From NCBI GenBank assembly GCA_037126765.1, contig JBBCBC010000019.1, forward strand, positions 27,550,222-27,614,221: 64,000 nt of DNA. The letters are read 5' to 3'. Shown one piece after another: positions 26,802-38,009 of this stretch (position 1 is its first letter; every line of letters starts with the position of its first letter). A program made the translations under genes and the position numbers. The notes beneath the pieces are model-generated. The model made no database searches. It saw only the letters and a program-made list of their open reading frames with translations, and had not been told where the DNA came from. This DNA is from Stenogyne calaminthoides. Lineage: Eukaryota > Streptophyta > Magnoliopsida > Lamiales > Lamiaceae.

Positions 26802-26907
26802 AACTAAACAAATGTAAAATTGTGTTACGTACAATTAAATTATAAGGGGTGGAGAACTAAACAAATGTAAAATTGTGTTACGTACAATTAAATTATAAGG
26901 GGTGGAG
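26802..26907. repeat. Perfect 53-bp tandem duplication
   Basis: 26802-26854 and 26855-26907 are identical over 53 bp, each starting aactaaacaaatg and ending ataaggggtggag. The second copy carries the real junction of the Mutator-like element that starts at 26900. The first copy carries the same target site plus eight bases of the element end. Confidence 0.95.
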
Positions 26908-27613
26908 ATCAGGTACTGTACAACATTGGTGTTGTCTCCAAAAACGTTGTCGTTTCAATTTTCTTTCTCTCCTTATTATTATATTTAATAAAAGAATTCT
27001 TCTATTCTAATTAAAAAGAGTTCCACCCGTCACTTTTTTTATACCCCCACTCTCTGTTTTAAAAATCGGGTCCGACCGGTGAACCGCCCCAAAGCGGCCC
27101 AATAGAGGTGTATAGAACCGCTATTGGACCGCCCACCTCAAAACTGGAAAAACCGTTCGAAAACCGGTGAAAAAAACCGAACCCTCAGGGTTTTCAAAAA
27201 AAAAAAAAAAAAAAAAAAAAAACCCATCCGCCGCCGCCGGGACGCCACCCTCCAAACCAGATCCGCCAAAAACCGATGGTGATGGATGGGAGACAGCGTT
27301 GTCGTTGTCCTGTCCGAGCTGGAGGAGAGTAGCTGGAGAATTCTTGGTTGAAGAAGAGAGAGTTTATGTTTTTTGAGAGGGGGTGGCGTTTTTTGTTCTT
27401 GACTTGGCGAGGAGAATGACAATGAAGAAAAAAAAAACCGAGAATTATTGAATGAAGGAAGAGAGAAGATTAGGTTTTTTAACCGGCCCTTTTTTTTTTT
27501 TTTTTTCAAATTGACCCATTTATCAATTTTTTGGGCCTTTGCTTTTTATTTTTCATTTATAAAATACAATTAATATGTATTTTTCTTAAAAAGAATTTAA
27601 GTGTACTTCAAAT

Positions 27614-28062
27614 CACTGTTTTCAAAATCGGGTTGAACCGGCCGGTTCAACCGGGAACCCGGTTAAAAAATACTATATAATCGGATTTCAGGTTGAACCG
27701 GGTTGAACCGGTCAAAACCGGTCAAAACTCGGTTCAACCGGAAATAATCGGTTTTTTTCTTTTTTTTAAAAAATTAAATTATTAATTTATATTAAATATT
27801 TAAAATTTTAAATTTATATTCCTCTCAAATTTTTCTCCAACACTTTCGATGTGGGATAAATGTATGAGGTGAGACAAAATTTATAAAATATGATATGAAA
27901 AGTTATAAAATATATATTTAAATTTTTGTAGGTGTATACTTATTTTGTTTTTTTAACTAAACATAGAAAACGGTTGAACCGCCGGTTGAACCGGTCCGAC
28001 CGGTTGAACCGCTGACCGGTGGTCTGTCCGGTTCGATCACCGGTTCGGTTATGAAAACATTG
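27614..28062. mobile_element. hAT-type MITE, 8-bp target site
   Basis: 449 bp flanked by CTTCAAAT at 27606-27613 and 28063-28070. The termini are CACTGTTTTCAAAATCGG and, reverse-complemented, CAATGTTTTCATAACCGAA. They fit the hAT pattern of CA-TG ends and an 8-bp duplication. Subterminal ccggttgaaccgg motifs are repeated. It is nested in the Mutator-like element. Confidence 0.85.
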
Positions 28063-28989
28063 CTTCAAATTTTAAAATGTTATTTTAGAAGGTTTTTAAA
28101 AAATTAAATTTAATGAATTCAAGTGTAATTATATTATCATCTCCTCTGTCAAAAAATAAAAATAAAAATTATAATATCATCTCAATACTATATATTTTAG
28201 TATTGATCTCTGAAATTTTAAATATCAAGTAATTAATACTACTTTCGTTCTAAATTTATTTATCCATTTGTTTTTTAAAGACGAGTTTTAATGTGAAAAT
28301 TATATATTAATATTTAGAGTGGTAAAGTTATTTTTGGTTGGAAATATTGTAATCTTTTTTGCTTTATTATTAAAGTAAATTACTTTTTGTGGGTAAAAGT
28401 AATGAAATGTGATGTAAAAGTAAATTACTTTTTGTGGGTAAAAGTAATGAAATGAGATGTAATTTTGAATTTTTTAAAAAATTATGTATATTATATATAT
28501 ATAATATTTATTATAACGTCATTTATGTTTTTTAAAACCGGTCCGGCCCGGCCATTATGCATATTATATATATACCGCTAATATTTAAAAACCGGTTGAA
28601 ACCTTTTATTCGGCCGTAAGGCCTTGTCGCCCACCCCAGCCTTTTTGAACCCTCTCCCTTCCAACCCAACCTTCCCACCCTTTGGGTTTGGGGTCGTCCA
28701 CAAGAAAAAGAAAGGTGGCGTGAGAAAGGGTCAAGTGGTGGATTCCTGCCCGAAATTTTTTTGAAAACATAGCCCCACTCCCACAACCAATTTCCCTTTA
28801 GGTTTTTAACCCACTTCCCACTTTGCTTTTCATTTTATATATATATAATAACCCTTCTACAAAATTGACTTTTTTTAATTTTAATTTTTTTTTTGGTAAA
28901 CCATTAAAACAAAATTTTCCCTTCTCCCCAAATCCCGAAACCCTCTTTTTTTAATTTTATAAGGTTACAAAATTGAGTGAAACTTGTGT

Positions 28990-29195
28990 GCATTAATTAT
29001 AATTTTAATTTAGTTAAACCATTAACCCTAAATACTAAACACTAAATCATAAATCCTAAATCATGACCCATTAAAATACAATTTAACCACTTCAGTTGGT
29101 TCGGTCCCTTGGCCTGGCCCGTAAAAAAAATGACTTAAAATACAATTACACCAATCGTAAATTGATGCAAAGAGTGCACACAAGAATTTACCTAT
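28990..29195. repeat. MITE-like repeat with cttgtgtgca ends
   Basis: Begins near acttgtgtgcattaat and ends near agtgcacacaaga, so the ends are inverted. The same design is seen at 58574-58813 and at the right edge of the window (from about 63765). Confidence 0.55.
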
Positions 29196-29484
29196 AAAAT
29201 TATATCTTCTACCGCTCTCATTATATTTTTGTGTCTTTAATTTATATTTGTACCCATGATTTATGTAAAACATTTATATATAGATACACATATAAAACAG
29301 CTGGAAGTGGGGGAAGGGGGATTTGTGTTTTTGGAATGCGGTGGGCCAGTTTTCAATTAAAATAAGAGAAATAATTTATTATATATAATAAAAATAAGAG
29401 AGATAGGAAAATTGAGTAAAACGGCAGCGTTTGGTTGGCACATCACCAATGTTGTACATCATTTGATCTCCTCCCAATTATAAG

Positions 29485-30480
29485 ACATTATAAAGAAAAA
29501 AGATCATATAGTAAAAATAAGTTTTATTTTGTGAATTTTACATTTATTTAATTAATTTCGAGAATTATAAATAAAAAAAAGGAAAATATAACTCATGTGC
29601 CCAACTGGAAATATGAAAGGAAAAGTATTATTTAAATTATTTTCAAAATACGTTACTATTACTAAGAGCATTCACAATTGATAAATGAATTTTCATCCAT
29701 TTACTTTCTCTCCTCCACATCATCTCCATCATTAAACACACAACATTTTAAATTCACTTTCACTATGATTCATCCATCTGTATATACTCTTGTAGGCCTT
29801 TGTACACTATCAAAAATTTATTAAATAATAATATTTAAAATTAAAAAGAAAGATTTGTCAAAAAAATAAATTAAAAAGAAAGAAAAAATAACAAAAGTTG
29901 ATACAATAATTTCTCTCTCTTGTCCAATGCATTGGATGAATTTGCTTATCTCCCCTATCCAATAAGATGTCACAATGGTTTAAATTGCAAACTCCATCCA
30001 TCCAATCATTGGACAACCAATTAGATGCACCATTGTTGATACTCTTAAAAACTAACATTTTACAAATAAAGTGTTGATACTTACAAACCATATTAATAAG
30101 TACCGTTAAAATGGTGCACATGATATCTTCTCTACATATTGTTCATCTAGTGAAAGTGAAGCAAGGTGTTCTTTTCTTTTGGTTTTTATATCCTACACCA
30201 TGCACCATACACCACACACTGTCCATGACTCCATACACACTCACTGCTTTTTTGTTCCTTTTTCTATAGCGTGCCATAAATGTCTTTACCCAACCCAACT
30301 TTTATTACTATTAAGACAGTGCCAACAACCCCCATGCTTCACAGTTCATAAGCCACTTTGAATACAACCTAAGAAATCTCCACTCCAAATTAGCTAAGTT
30401 AAGGTAAAAAGATGCTACCAATCTCCAACAATTGTGGGCTTCCTATTTGTCTCTCTGGAATCTTTCATCCTCTTGGTCTA
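29485..30480. other. AT-rich intergenic region
   Basis: No gene is recognised. An imperfect repeat of caattggataa / ccaatgcattggat type at 29665-30030 suggests an old MITE with inverted ends. Confidence 0.35.
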
Positions 30481-30489
30481 CACAAAGAG

Positions 30490-30490
<1 letters not shown>

Positions 30491-30554
<64 letters not shown>
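30491..30554. repeat. Compound microsatellite (TC)n(AC)n
   Basis: About 17 TC units are followed directly by about 15 AC units. It abuts a gctcgagc-rich insertion at 30555-30815 that is flanked on its far side by another short acacac run. Confidence 0.95.
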
Positions 30555-30555
<1 letters not shown>

Positions 30556-30849
30556 CTATTATTCGAGCCGAGTACTTGAAGTTCAAACTCGACTCTAGCT
30601 CTTGTCGAGCCGGAAATAGAGTTCGACTCAACTCGTAAACGAGCCTAATTGAATTAAAAGAAAATTCTTGGTTATCGAGCCCAATGAGTCAAACTTGAGT
30701 AGGCTCGTTAGTAATTGAGTATTTTACGAGCTCAAGCTCGACTCATTTATCAATATAAATGACCCGAGTTCAAGCCGCGCTTCGAGCTACTCGTTTTTTT
30801 TTAACAGCTCTACTCACACACACACACTCAAGAATGCCAGAAGTAGTCT

Positions 30850-31074
30850 ATGAAATCTTTTTGTCTGGCATGTATTATTAGGATGAAGGATCATGATAGG
30901 AGAAGGGAGGCCATGAAAAAGATGAAATTTGAAGAAAATTTGCAAGGGTGTGAGATTTTCACAACTCAAAACAGAGATGGATATGGAGGTGGCAGTGATG
31001 TCAATGGCGATGGTACTGTAATGATTCAAGACTTGTCATGCATTTCTCTGCCCCGCAAGGCAAAAGCAGCGTGA
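30850..31074 (+). CDS. Small unrecognised ORF, possible exon
   Basis: 74 residues from the ATG at 30850, or 63 from an ATG at about 30883, just after attattag, which could be a splice acceptor. The sequence is charged (DRRREAMKKMKFEENLQ), then Gly-rich with DVNGDGT, and ends CISLPRKAKAA. I do not recognise it. Amino acid composition and codon use are protein-like, but homology is needed to accept it. Confidence 0.3.
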   Translation: MKSFCLACIIRMKDHDRRREAMKKMKFEENLQGCEIFTTQNRDGYGGGSDVNGDGTVMIQDLSCISLPRKAKAA

Positions 31075-31880
31075 CTACTCTACCTTATTAGATTTCATTA
31101 GTATTACTATGTTCTAGGTTTGCTTGTTTCAAGTTTCCTTTAATTATTGGTTTAGATTATGAGTGTCGGATATTGAGGAAATTCTACATTGGGTGTGTTT
31201 TATGTATAAGTTGCTTTCTCTAGAGACTATACTTTAAGTAGGCATTTTTGTCTCCCTAAATCTATATTGGGTGTGGGGGAGACCCTTCTCTAGCTATATC
31301 TTCAGCGTAGTTATTCAAGCCCAAGTATGTTAGATATAGTCTTGAACCTAAATAATCATGGGCCGACTAATCAAAGCCAAAACTAGGCAGAAATCAAAAT
31401 CCGATCAACATCAAAGAGAAGGGACTACTTTACAGAAAAATGATGGCTCATCTCATACACCTGTTCTGTTGAATTATGACATCACTTGTATATTATTACA
31501 TTAAAAAAAAAACCATTCATCACGTTTCTAGGTATGACGTTAAAATCACATTTAAAGTCTCTTTCGTAATTAGTACTACTTGTTTTGATAAAAATACTAT
31601 ACAAATGAAAACTAACTTAAATCAAACACTCACACACACACATTGGAAAAACTAACTAATCTAACGGTAAAAGACTTCTCCTGAGGAGAAGATCGACGGA
31701 CATAAAAATGCAAGATGCTATGTCTTGTTGATGTTTCGGGATTGACATAATTGGCATACAGATAGCTGGAGATGTTCAAGTGTTGATTACAAAACATAAC
31801 CACTTATTTACCTAAAATTTCATGCCACTCATAGTATTCATCGAGTTCAAATTAAGGCACAACCTAGTTGAGGCAAAATC
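31075..31880. other. Intergenic region and 3' flank of the small minus-strand gene
   Basis: Nothing coding is seen. The part nearest 31880 is probably the 3'UTR of the gene at 31881-32262. Confidence 0.4.
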
Positions 31881-32262
31881 TTACTTAGCTACTGTTGTTC
31901 GAAGAGGCAAAGAACTTTCCACTTCCTTAGTCTCCGAACTCCTTTCCGCAACAACTTTTGACATGCTGAACATCTAAAGAAAACATTAACGGTAGACATC
32001 AGCGATCATCTATCACAATAAAGAGGAGAAAATCACAAATTTCTTTTGCTTTAAACTGTTGAAGTCTATAACGAACCTTCTTAATCGTCTTCTGGAAGCA
32101 AGTCTTGTGTTCGTCCATGGAAGCATGGATGAATTCATCAATGTGGTCTTTCACATCTTCTAGAAAAGTTGCACTCTCATTCTTCTTCCTCCGGCATGAA
32201 GCCACAGCTGGTGTAGGAGCTGCAGAAGATGGATTCCCATTTGGACTAGTTTCAGTCGCCAT
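31881..32262 (-). CDS. Small conserved plant protein of unknown function
   Basis: Two coding exons, 32077-32262 and 31881-31973, join at AAG|ATG to give 92 residues. The N-terminus is Ala/Pro/Ser-rich. The core, FLEDVKDHIDEFIHASMDEH, is followed by KTCFQKTIKK, then MFSMSKVVAE and a tail ending ESSLPLRTTVAK. I remember plant proteins with this same core and tail but no established function. There is no signal peptide or membrane segment. The ATG sits in a good context (accaccATGG). A 5'UTR intron with a first exon near 33240-33320 is plausible. The intron 31974-32076 has standard GT-AG borders. Confidence 0.75.
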
Positions 32263-33420
32263 TGGTGGTTGCTACCTACGTAACATTCAGCACAAATGTG
32301 AATACACAAGTGGGAAAGTAATGGTAAAAGACTACAATAACAGCATAAAACAAAGACATCAAGAACAATATCTCAACTAAGTGGGAAATAAAAGATGAAT
32401 TTCATGTATTATGTAAAATAGACACCTTCATTAAGGTTTCCATTGAGAAAGGGGGGCTAAAGCCCTAAACAAATTATTTATCCCAACCGGCACAACCACC
32501 AACAAAAGCCACTAAAGCCTTGAGGACATGATGATGCATGAGTATTTATCCAATTGCAGAAAAGATTCAAATGGATTGATGGATTTAAAGGCTAAGGTTC
32601 AAATTAATAATAAGGAATTCTTTGATTGTTTGGACATTTTCATGATAAATTATTGTGCTAAACTACCTTCAAGTGATCCTACAGGATCTCGAAAACCACC
32701 TAATATGAAGCCTGACATTTCCCCCCAAAAATCCTTCTCATACCTAAATCCTTGAATCTGAATGAAACCTAAAGGGAATAAAATTATGAATTCGGTATCA
32801 TAATGATAGCTAGTTCTTGGTCCATTAGCAAGTAGCAACTCACTCGTTTTTTATTACATACAACTTATCCCGCCATTCACAGAAAATTTACTGCAATACA
32901 TCTCTTATGGAAAGGTTTCCAATTCCTAAGAAACCAAGCTCAACTTTGTTACGATGAACATAGCTCTCTCTCAATTAAGGCTACACATATACACATGCAG
33001 CAAAAAACTTTAATTTATTCCCATTTCATTCTTCCACCACAATTCCCCCAATTTCCTACCAGCGATTCATCAGAACGGTTCACTCCTTTTCCTCAGATCA
33101 TATATTAACAAAACAATGAATACGTAAAAGAAAATAACGCGCATTCGAACTGAATGAACAACGATAACAAAAATTACGGAAATTTCACAAAAAAAAAAAA
33201 AGAAAGCGAGCGAGAAGATATGAGACAGAAAGTAAAGTACCTTTCACCTTCTGATGAGAGAATTCGTTCACCGAAAACCAACCAAAAAACGAAGATAACG
33301 GTTTTGAAGTTTCTTGCTGGAGGGGAATTCAGAGGTTATGGGCTTAACATAATTTATCTGGGCTTTATTGGGCCCATAATCTCAACACTTGACGGGCTGT
33401 AAATAATCATCCACCATAAA
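32263..33420. other. 5' flank of the small minus-strand gene
   Basis: It probably contains a 5'UTR intron and the promoter of the gene ending at 32262. A possible donor is seen on the minus strand near 33246 (AGAAG|GTGAAAG). No second gene is recognised. Confidence 0.4.
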
Positions 33421-33430
33421 ATTCCTAAAA

Positions 33431-34546
33431 GGGCACGGTTATATACCACCCCGACATTAGGATATACACACCCTAAATTTTTTTCTTATTTTATTAAAAT
33501 TTTTAAATGACTAATATACCCTTAATAATTAAAAAAACAAAGAAACTAATACCTCACATAACCACCCCTTAGTGAATATGAACAATTTCTTCTTTCTTAA
33601 AAAATTTAGACAGTTTCTGAGGTTGATCATCCTCGTGTGCTTCACCACTACCATACTACCATCACTACGACTTAGTTCGTATTTTTTAACAAATATGATA
33701 AAAACGCAGGGTCTCTTACATAAGCATTGTTTTGTTCTTTATTTTTATAGGTTTAGTATTGTTTTATGCATATATTACCCATATATTTTTAAAAATATCG
33801 TCATTGCAGTTTCAAACCTGGTTTTTCGAAAATAGACTTCATTTTCAACAAATTTTTGCCGAAATTTTAATAATATTTCAATACATTTTTGTCGAAATTT
33901 TATGTATATATTACCCATTTTTTTTTAAAAAAAAAAAAATCTCATCATCGCAGTTTCAAACCTGATTTGTCAAATATGTAACACTTTTTCAACAATTTTT
34001 TGCTGAAATTTTGATAATATTTTGATATATATTTGTTGAAATTTTGGCTTAAATTTGGAAAACCAGTTCCGAAAATCCACCATACAATATTTCTTCAACC
34101 AACATCCGTTTTGCCAGAAAAAACTAAAGACTCAAACACTATCATCATAAATCCTAAGCAGCAATATGAGATTTAATGCCATAACTCTTATTTGTATTTT
34201 ACTTCTTATAATGGGGATTGATACCCCGGAGGCATTCACCCCCGATTTTCTAAAACTCACGGTTTTCATAAAAATCTTATAATAAGAGTAAAACTAATAT
34301 TTGTTAGCGTGTACAATGTTGTCCAATGACTTCATGGTCATCGTCGTTGCCGTTGCTGGTGGTAATTGCAAAATTGTGTCTAAGAGATGGAGTGTATTGC
34401 TTGCTTATATTTGAAATGAACTGAAAAGAAGGACAATTTTGGTAATTTACGGAGTATGTATCTATTAATATTTAAAAAAGTGAATGGGTGAATTAATAGT
34501 GGAGTGTATCTCCTAATGTTGGGGGTGTGAATAACCGGACCCACCC
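33431..34546. mobile_element. Mutator-like MITE (1.1 kb), 9-bp target site
   Basis: Flanked by TTCCTAAAA at 33422-33430 and 34547-34555. The terminal inverted repeats begin GGGCACGGTTATATACCACC on the left and GGGTGGGTCCGGTTATTCAC on the right, both followed by an acattagga-atacac block. No transposase or captured gene is recognisable. The interior has repeated tttttgycgaaattttaata pieces at 33850-34040. Confidence 0.88.
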
Positions 34547-34639
34547 TTCCTAAAATTTAAGCACTTTTTCATTGAACTTTTTATCATTTTGAAGGTGAAA
34601 TGTGTCACATATATGTTTCTATATTTCCTCTAAATTCAA

Positions 34640-35235
34640 GATTGAGTATCATTGTTATACACATAAACTATCACTGTTATGTATAAAAAGTAAAAACACT
34701 CACTGTAATGCTATTAAATTATCTTTGGTATGCAAAAAAAAAAAAAAACAAAACAAAACTATCACCTATACACATAAAAACTCTAACTGTTTTAAAGAAA
34801 AACAATCACTATTATTCATGATGACTATCACTGTATGTGAAATTAAGTATCACTGTTATACACATAAACTATCACTGTTATGAAGAAAAAATATCACTGC
34901 TATGCAAAAAAATTATCATTATGACTAGTGAAGGCACAACTCCTATCGGAAAAAATAGAATTGAAGTATCAACAACACAAGATCATTGAGTGAGAGTGAA
35001 TGACTGAGAGCGTGGAAAAAAGCTGATGCTGAGCAAGATCAATGGCGTGATGCGACTGGGCTCTGCTGAGCAATATCAATGGCGTGATGCGGCGGTGCGA
35101 GAATGAGATGGAATGAGAGTGATCGTTGGCGCCGCTGAGTGAAAATTAGAGTGAGTGGATCGGAGGCAAAAATTCGGATCAACTCATCCCTCAAAACAGG
35201 TCATATTAAATTAGGGTTTATAGTGTGATCATCAT
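34640..35235. repeat. Second copy of the tatcactgttatg repeat element
   Basis: 34640-34915 carries repeated aaactatcactgttatg units. 35165-35230 is the reverse complement of the 1080-1130 region (gtcatattaaattagggttt against aattcaatatgac). The orientation is opposite to the copy at the window start. Confidence 0.65.
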
Positions 35236-35604
35236 TTACAAAAGTATTACTGTAACATCTAATGCTATGATATCAGGATAATGATATCAATTGATAAATG
35301 TTGTGAAATTAATTTATAAATATAATAATATTAATTTAATATTATAAATAAATTTCACCTGGAAATCTGCTCTCAAGGTTGTTTTTAGTCAACAAAACTG
35401 CATGCAATAATAAACTATGAATATTAAAACTTACGAAAACCTAGCATAATACATACGAGACAAATATATATAGTGGTATAAAAAATAAAAAACAGTTCAC
35501 ACTTTACTAAGAAAAAAGTAAAAAACGTCAACAATAAATTATACTATAATCTAGTAAAGAAATCGTGAGGTGAGATATCACCATGATAATGCTATATATG
35601 GAGC

Positions 35605-38003
35605 CTAATTATAGTGAAAACTTGAAGAACAAGTCAAATCCAAGTCATAGAAAATTGTGGAGCGAGGCATCTTCTTGCCCTTGTATGCCTTCAATATCTT
35701 CTCTGAATCTTCATGATTTTTGAACCATAAATTAATACCTTTGGAATCACCTCTTTCCTCATTCTGAATAATCTCAACACCTAAAAGCTGAAAAATTAAG
35801 CACAAATTAACAAAAGCACTTCATTAACAAATTAATCAACCAATTGTTAAAAAAGATAAACTTAAGAGACGCAAGTTTTTGTTAAATTAATTATAGAACT
35901 TATAGGTTTCGTGATTTATAAGATCTTATTATATAACAACCATGAAATAAGAGTTTCAACTTGAATTACTAATCAAAATATTTACAACTAAAGTAATAAG
36001 AGTTTCAACTTTAATTACAAGTAATGAAAAGTAATTTGAGAGCTTGATACTTACAGCTAATTATATGTTCAATGACGGATTTACTAATTAATACTTCGAG
36101 GAGTGAAAATCTTCATATTATATGTAAATTAAAAATTAAACTAAAAAGTCAGGTTTACCTCGTTTGAAGCTCTAAAAAAGCACTTGTAATATATATAGCT
36201 TTCATCCATCCAAGGCATCAAGTTATTAATCCCAACATAGCATAAGTTATTCACAAGCTTATCTGCCAATTGCAATCCATAATTAAACAAAAATAAATTT
36301 GAATATAATGTTACTCCCATGGTCCATCTATAACTTTCTCATTTCTTTTGAATATTTTAATTATAGAATAATAATAAAATAATAAAAGTGAAGGATAAGG
36401 GTATTGGGAGAACAAAAAAATGTATGCAAATTGTGGAGTAAATAATAGAGTAGTGAGTGCCATTTTTTGTAATATTGTGTAAAAAATGATGATAAAAATT
36501 ATGAATATATAGTGGAGTTATTTTTTCTGTTTATGAAAGAGAAAATTTATGGAACAGACTAAAAAAAAAGGAAAACTTATAATGGAATGGAGGGGTTATA
36601 ATTCAATTTTGCCCTACAATTTAGAACTTTTTTGCAAACGATCCTAAAAAAAGTTTAATTTTTAATTTAATCTCACAATTTATTAATTGGTCCGATTTTG
36701 ATCTTATTCTTGTTTGAAAATCAGAAATAAAGTCACATAATCTCATCACATTATACAACATCCAATCTGATTTTCTGGCGAAAATACAATCATAATCGGA
36801 TCAATTTCTATATTATATTGTTACGCGACTAAATTAAAAATTCGATTTTTTTTTTAGATCTTCTGCGGAAAATTGAAAATTGCAGGCAAAATTGAATTTT
36901 TTAACTTTATTTAATGTACTTAATTACTTTTTGTTAATTAGACTAATTGTAATTACCTGAGGACTTAATCCAATATGGAGCAATCCTGAAGATCTGGAGT
37001 TGATAACCACTATTGAGTTTTTCCCATACTTTGACCTGATAGTGACACGTCTCGCCGGAGGCCTCCGCCGCCGCCATGGTTATGTAGTAGATTGCGCCGG
37101 CGGCCGGTTCCTTGTTCAGATTTATTATTTTAACAAATTTCAGACACCCTTTGTTCTTCTTGTTATGCTCCTCCACCGCGAACTTGGCGGCGCACTCCGC
37201 TCTCCGGTAACATTCGCCGGAATATTCTCCGACGGTCCTTATGCCTCCCACTATCACTTTACCATCTCTAGGGGGCGTTATGTAAAAACCCTGCAGGAAT
37301 CAAGAATTATACTAGTATTATTTTTTTTTATTGGCGTCTTCATTTAAGAGTCTAAAATTTTTAAAATTACTTTCGAGAAATGATGTGCAAAAAAACAATT
37401 ACAAGACTTGAATTCAAACTAGATACTAAAGTCTGAAAATATTTTTTTGACATTAGACTTCAAAAGAATCTTCCCAAAAACTTTGAACCTCATTTTTGCT
37501 AAATTAATATTTTGGAAGTTACACACATGTCATGTAATTTTACATACGACGATTCTTGATATTAACACCATATATGTGAAGTTAATATCAAGAATCGTCA
37601 TATAATTAAAGGTTGTGTTCGATCTTAGTTCATTATGTTTCTACTTTTCAAATATTAATTTTTTGTGACGATTTTGATCATTTTGGACTAAAATTGAAAA
37701 ATTTGAAAATATACATTAATAGAATTAGACACAAAAAATAACTAAAATTGAAGAAAGTAAAAACATACTAGACTAAATTGACGCAAATTTGTGGTCCGGT
37801 ATGTTTTTTACCTTCTTCAATTTTGGGCAAAAAAAACAAAATTTAAAAAGTAAATACAGAACTAAAATTGAACATAATACAATTCTTGATATTAACGTAC
37901 ACATGATACATGAAATATAATATGTATGTAAGTAGAATTAAACCTGGCTGTAGTTGAGGTCATCCATGTATTCCGAGTACACTGATTGCTCATAAGGCGC
38001 CAT
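35605..38003 (-). CDS. Fusion of a cystatin-like domain and a degenerate RRM
   Basis: Four coding exons: 37944-38003, 36957-37290, 36159-36262 and 35605-35787. All have GT-AG borders and the phases agree, giving 226 residues. Residues 20-131 resemble plant cystatin/monellin-like proteins: KFAVEEHNKK, LKFVKIINLNK, GAIYYITM and VKVWEKL. The inhibitory loop QVVAG is EPAAG (81-85) and no Pro-Trp loop is seen, so protease inhibition is doubtful. Residues 134-215 resemble the first RRM of RBP45/RBP47 proteins: CYVG, MPWMDESYIYYKCF, GVEIIQNEERGDSKG, KILKAYKG and KMPRS. The RNP1 aromatic residues are mostly lost (KGINLWFK). No signal peptide is seen. It could also be two genes wrongly joined, but exon 2 has no stop before its donor and exon 3 has no obvious start. 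Confidence 0.65.
36314..36595. mobile_element. Stowaway-like MITE in an intron
   Basis: The left end is CTCCCATGGTCCATCTATAA after TA. The right end, reverse-complemented, is CCCCTCCATTCCATTATAAG before TA. This matches the Stowaway pattern (Tc1/mariner, TA target). It lies in intron 2 of the fusion gene. Confidence 0.75.
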
Positions 38004-38009
38004 TGATGA

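Larger units (their letters stand above)
26900..29475. mobile_element. Mutator-like element (2.6 kb) with nested insertions
   Basis: Flanked by the 9-bp direct repeat AATTATAAG (26891-26899 and 29476-29484). The terminal inverted repeats are about 75 bp: left GGGTGGAGATCAGGTACTG..., right (reverse complement) GGGAGGAGATCAAATGATG..., both continuing TACAACATTGGTG and a cgtttt-type block. The interior is patchwork: an A26 run (about 27196), ccggttgaacc-rich sequence, the hAT MITE at 27614-28062, a higher-GC stretch (28600-28800), and a cttgtgtgca-type element (about 28990-29195). No transposase was found. Confidence 0.85.

Noticed and set aside
27138..27509. 123-residue Lys/Ser/Phe-rich ORF on the minus strand
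   Set aside because: Produced by A/T homopolymers and simple sequence within the Mutator-like element.
30432..30638. ORF with LSLSLS and HTHTHT
   Set aside because: Translation of the (TC)n(AC)n microsatellite.
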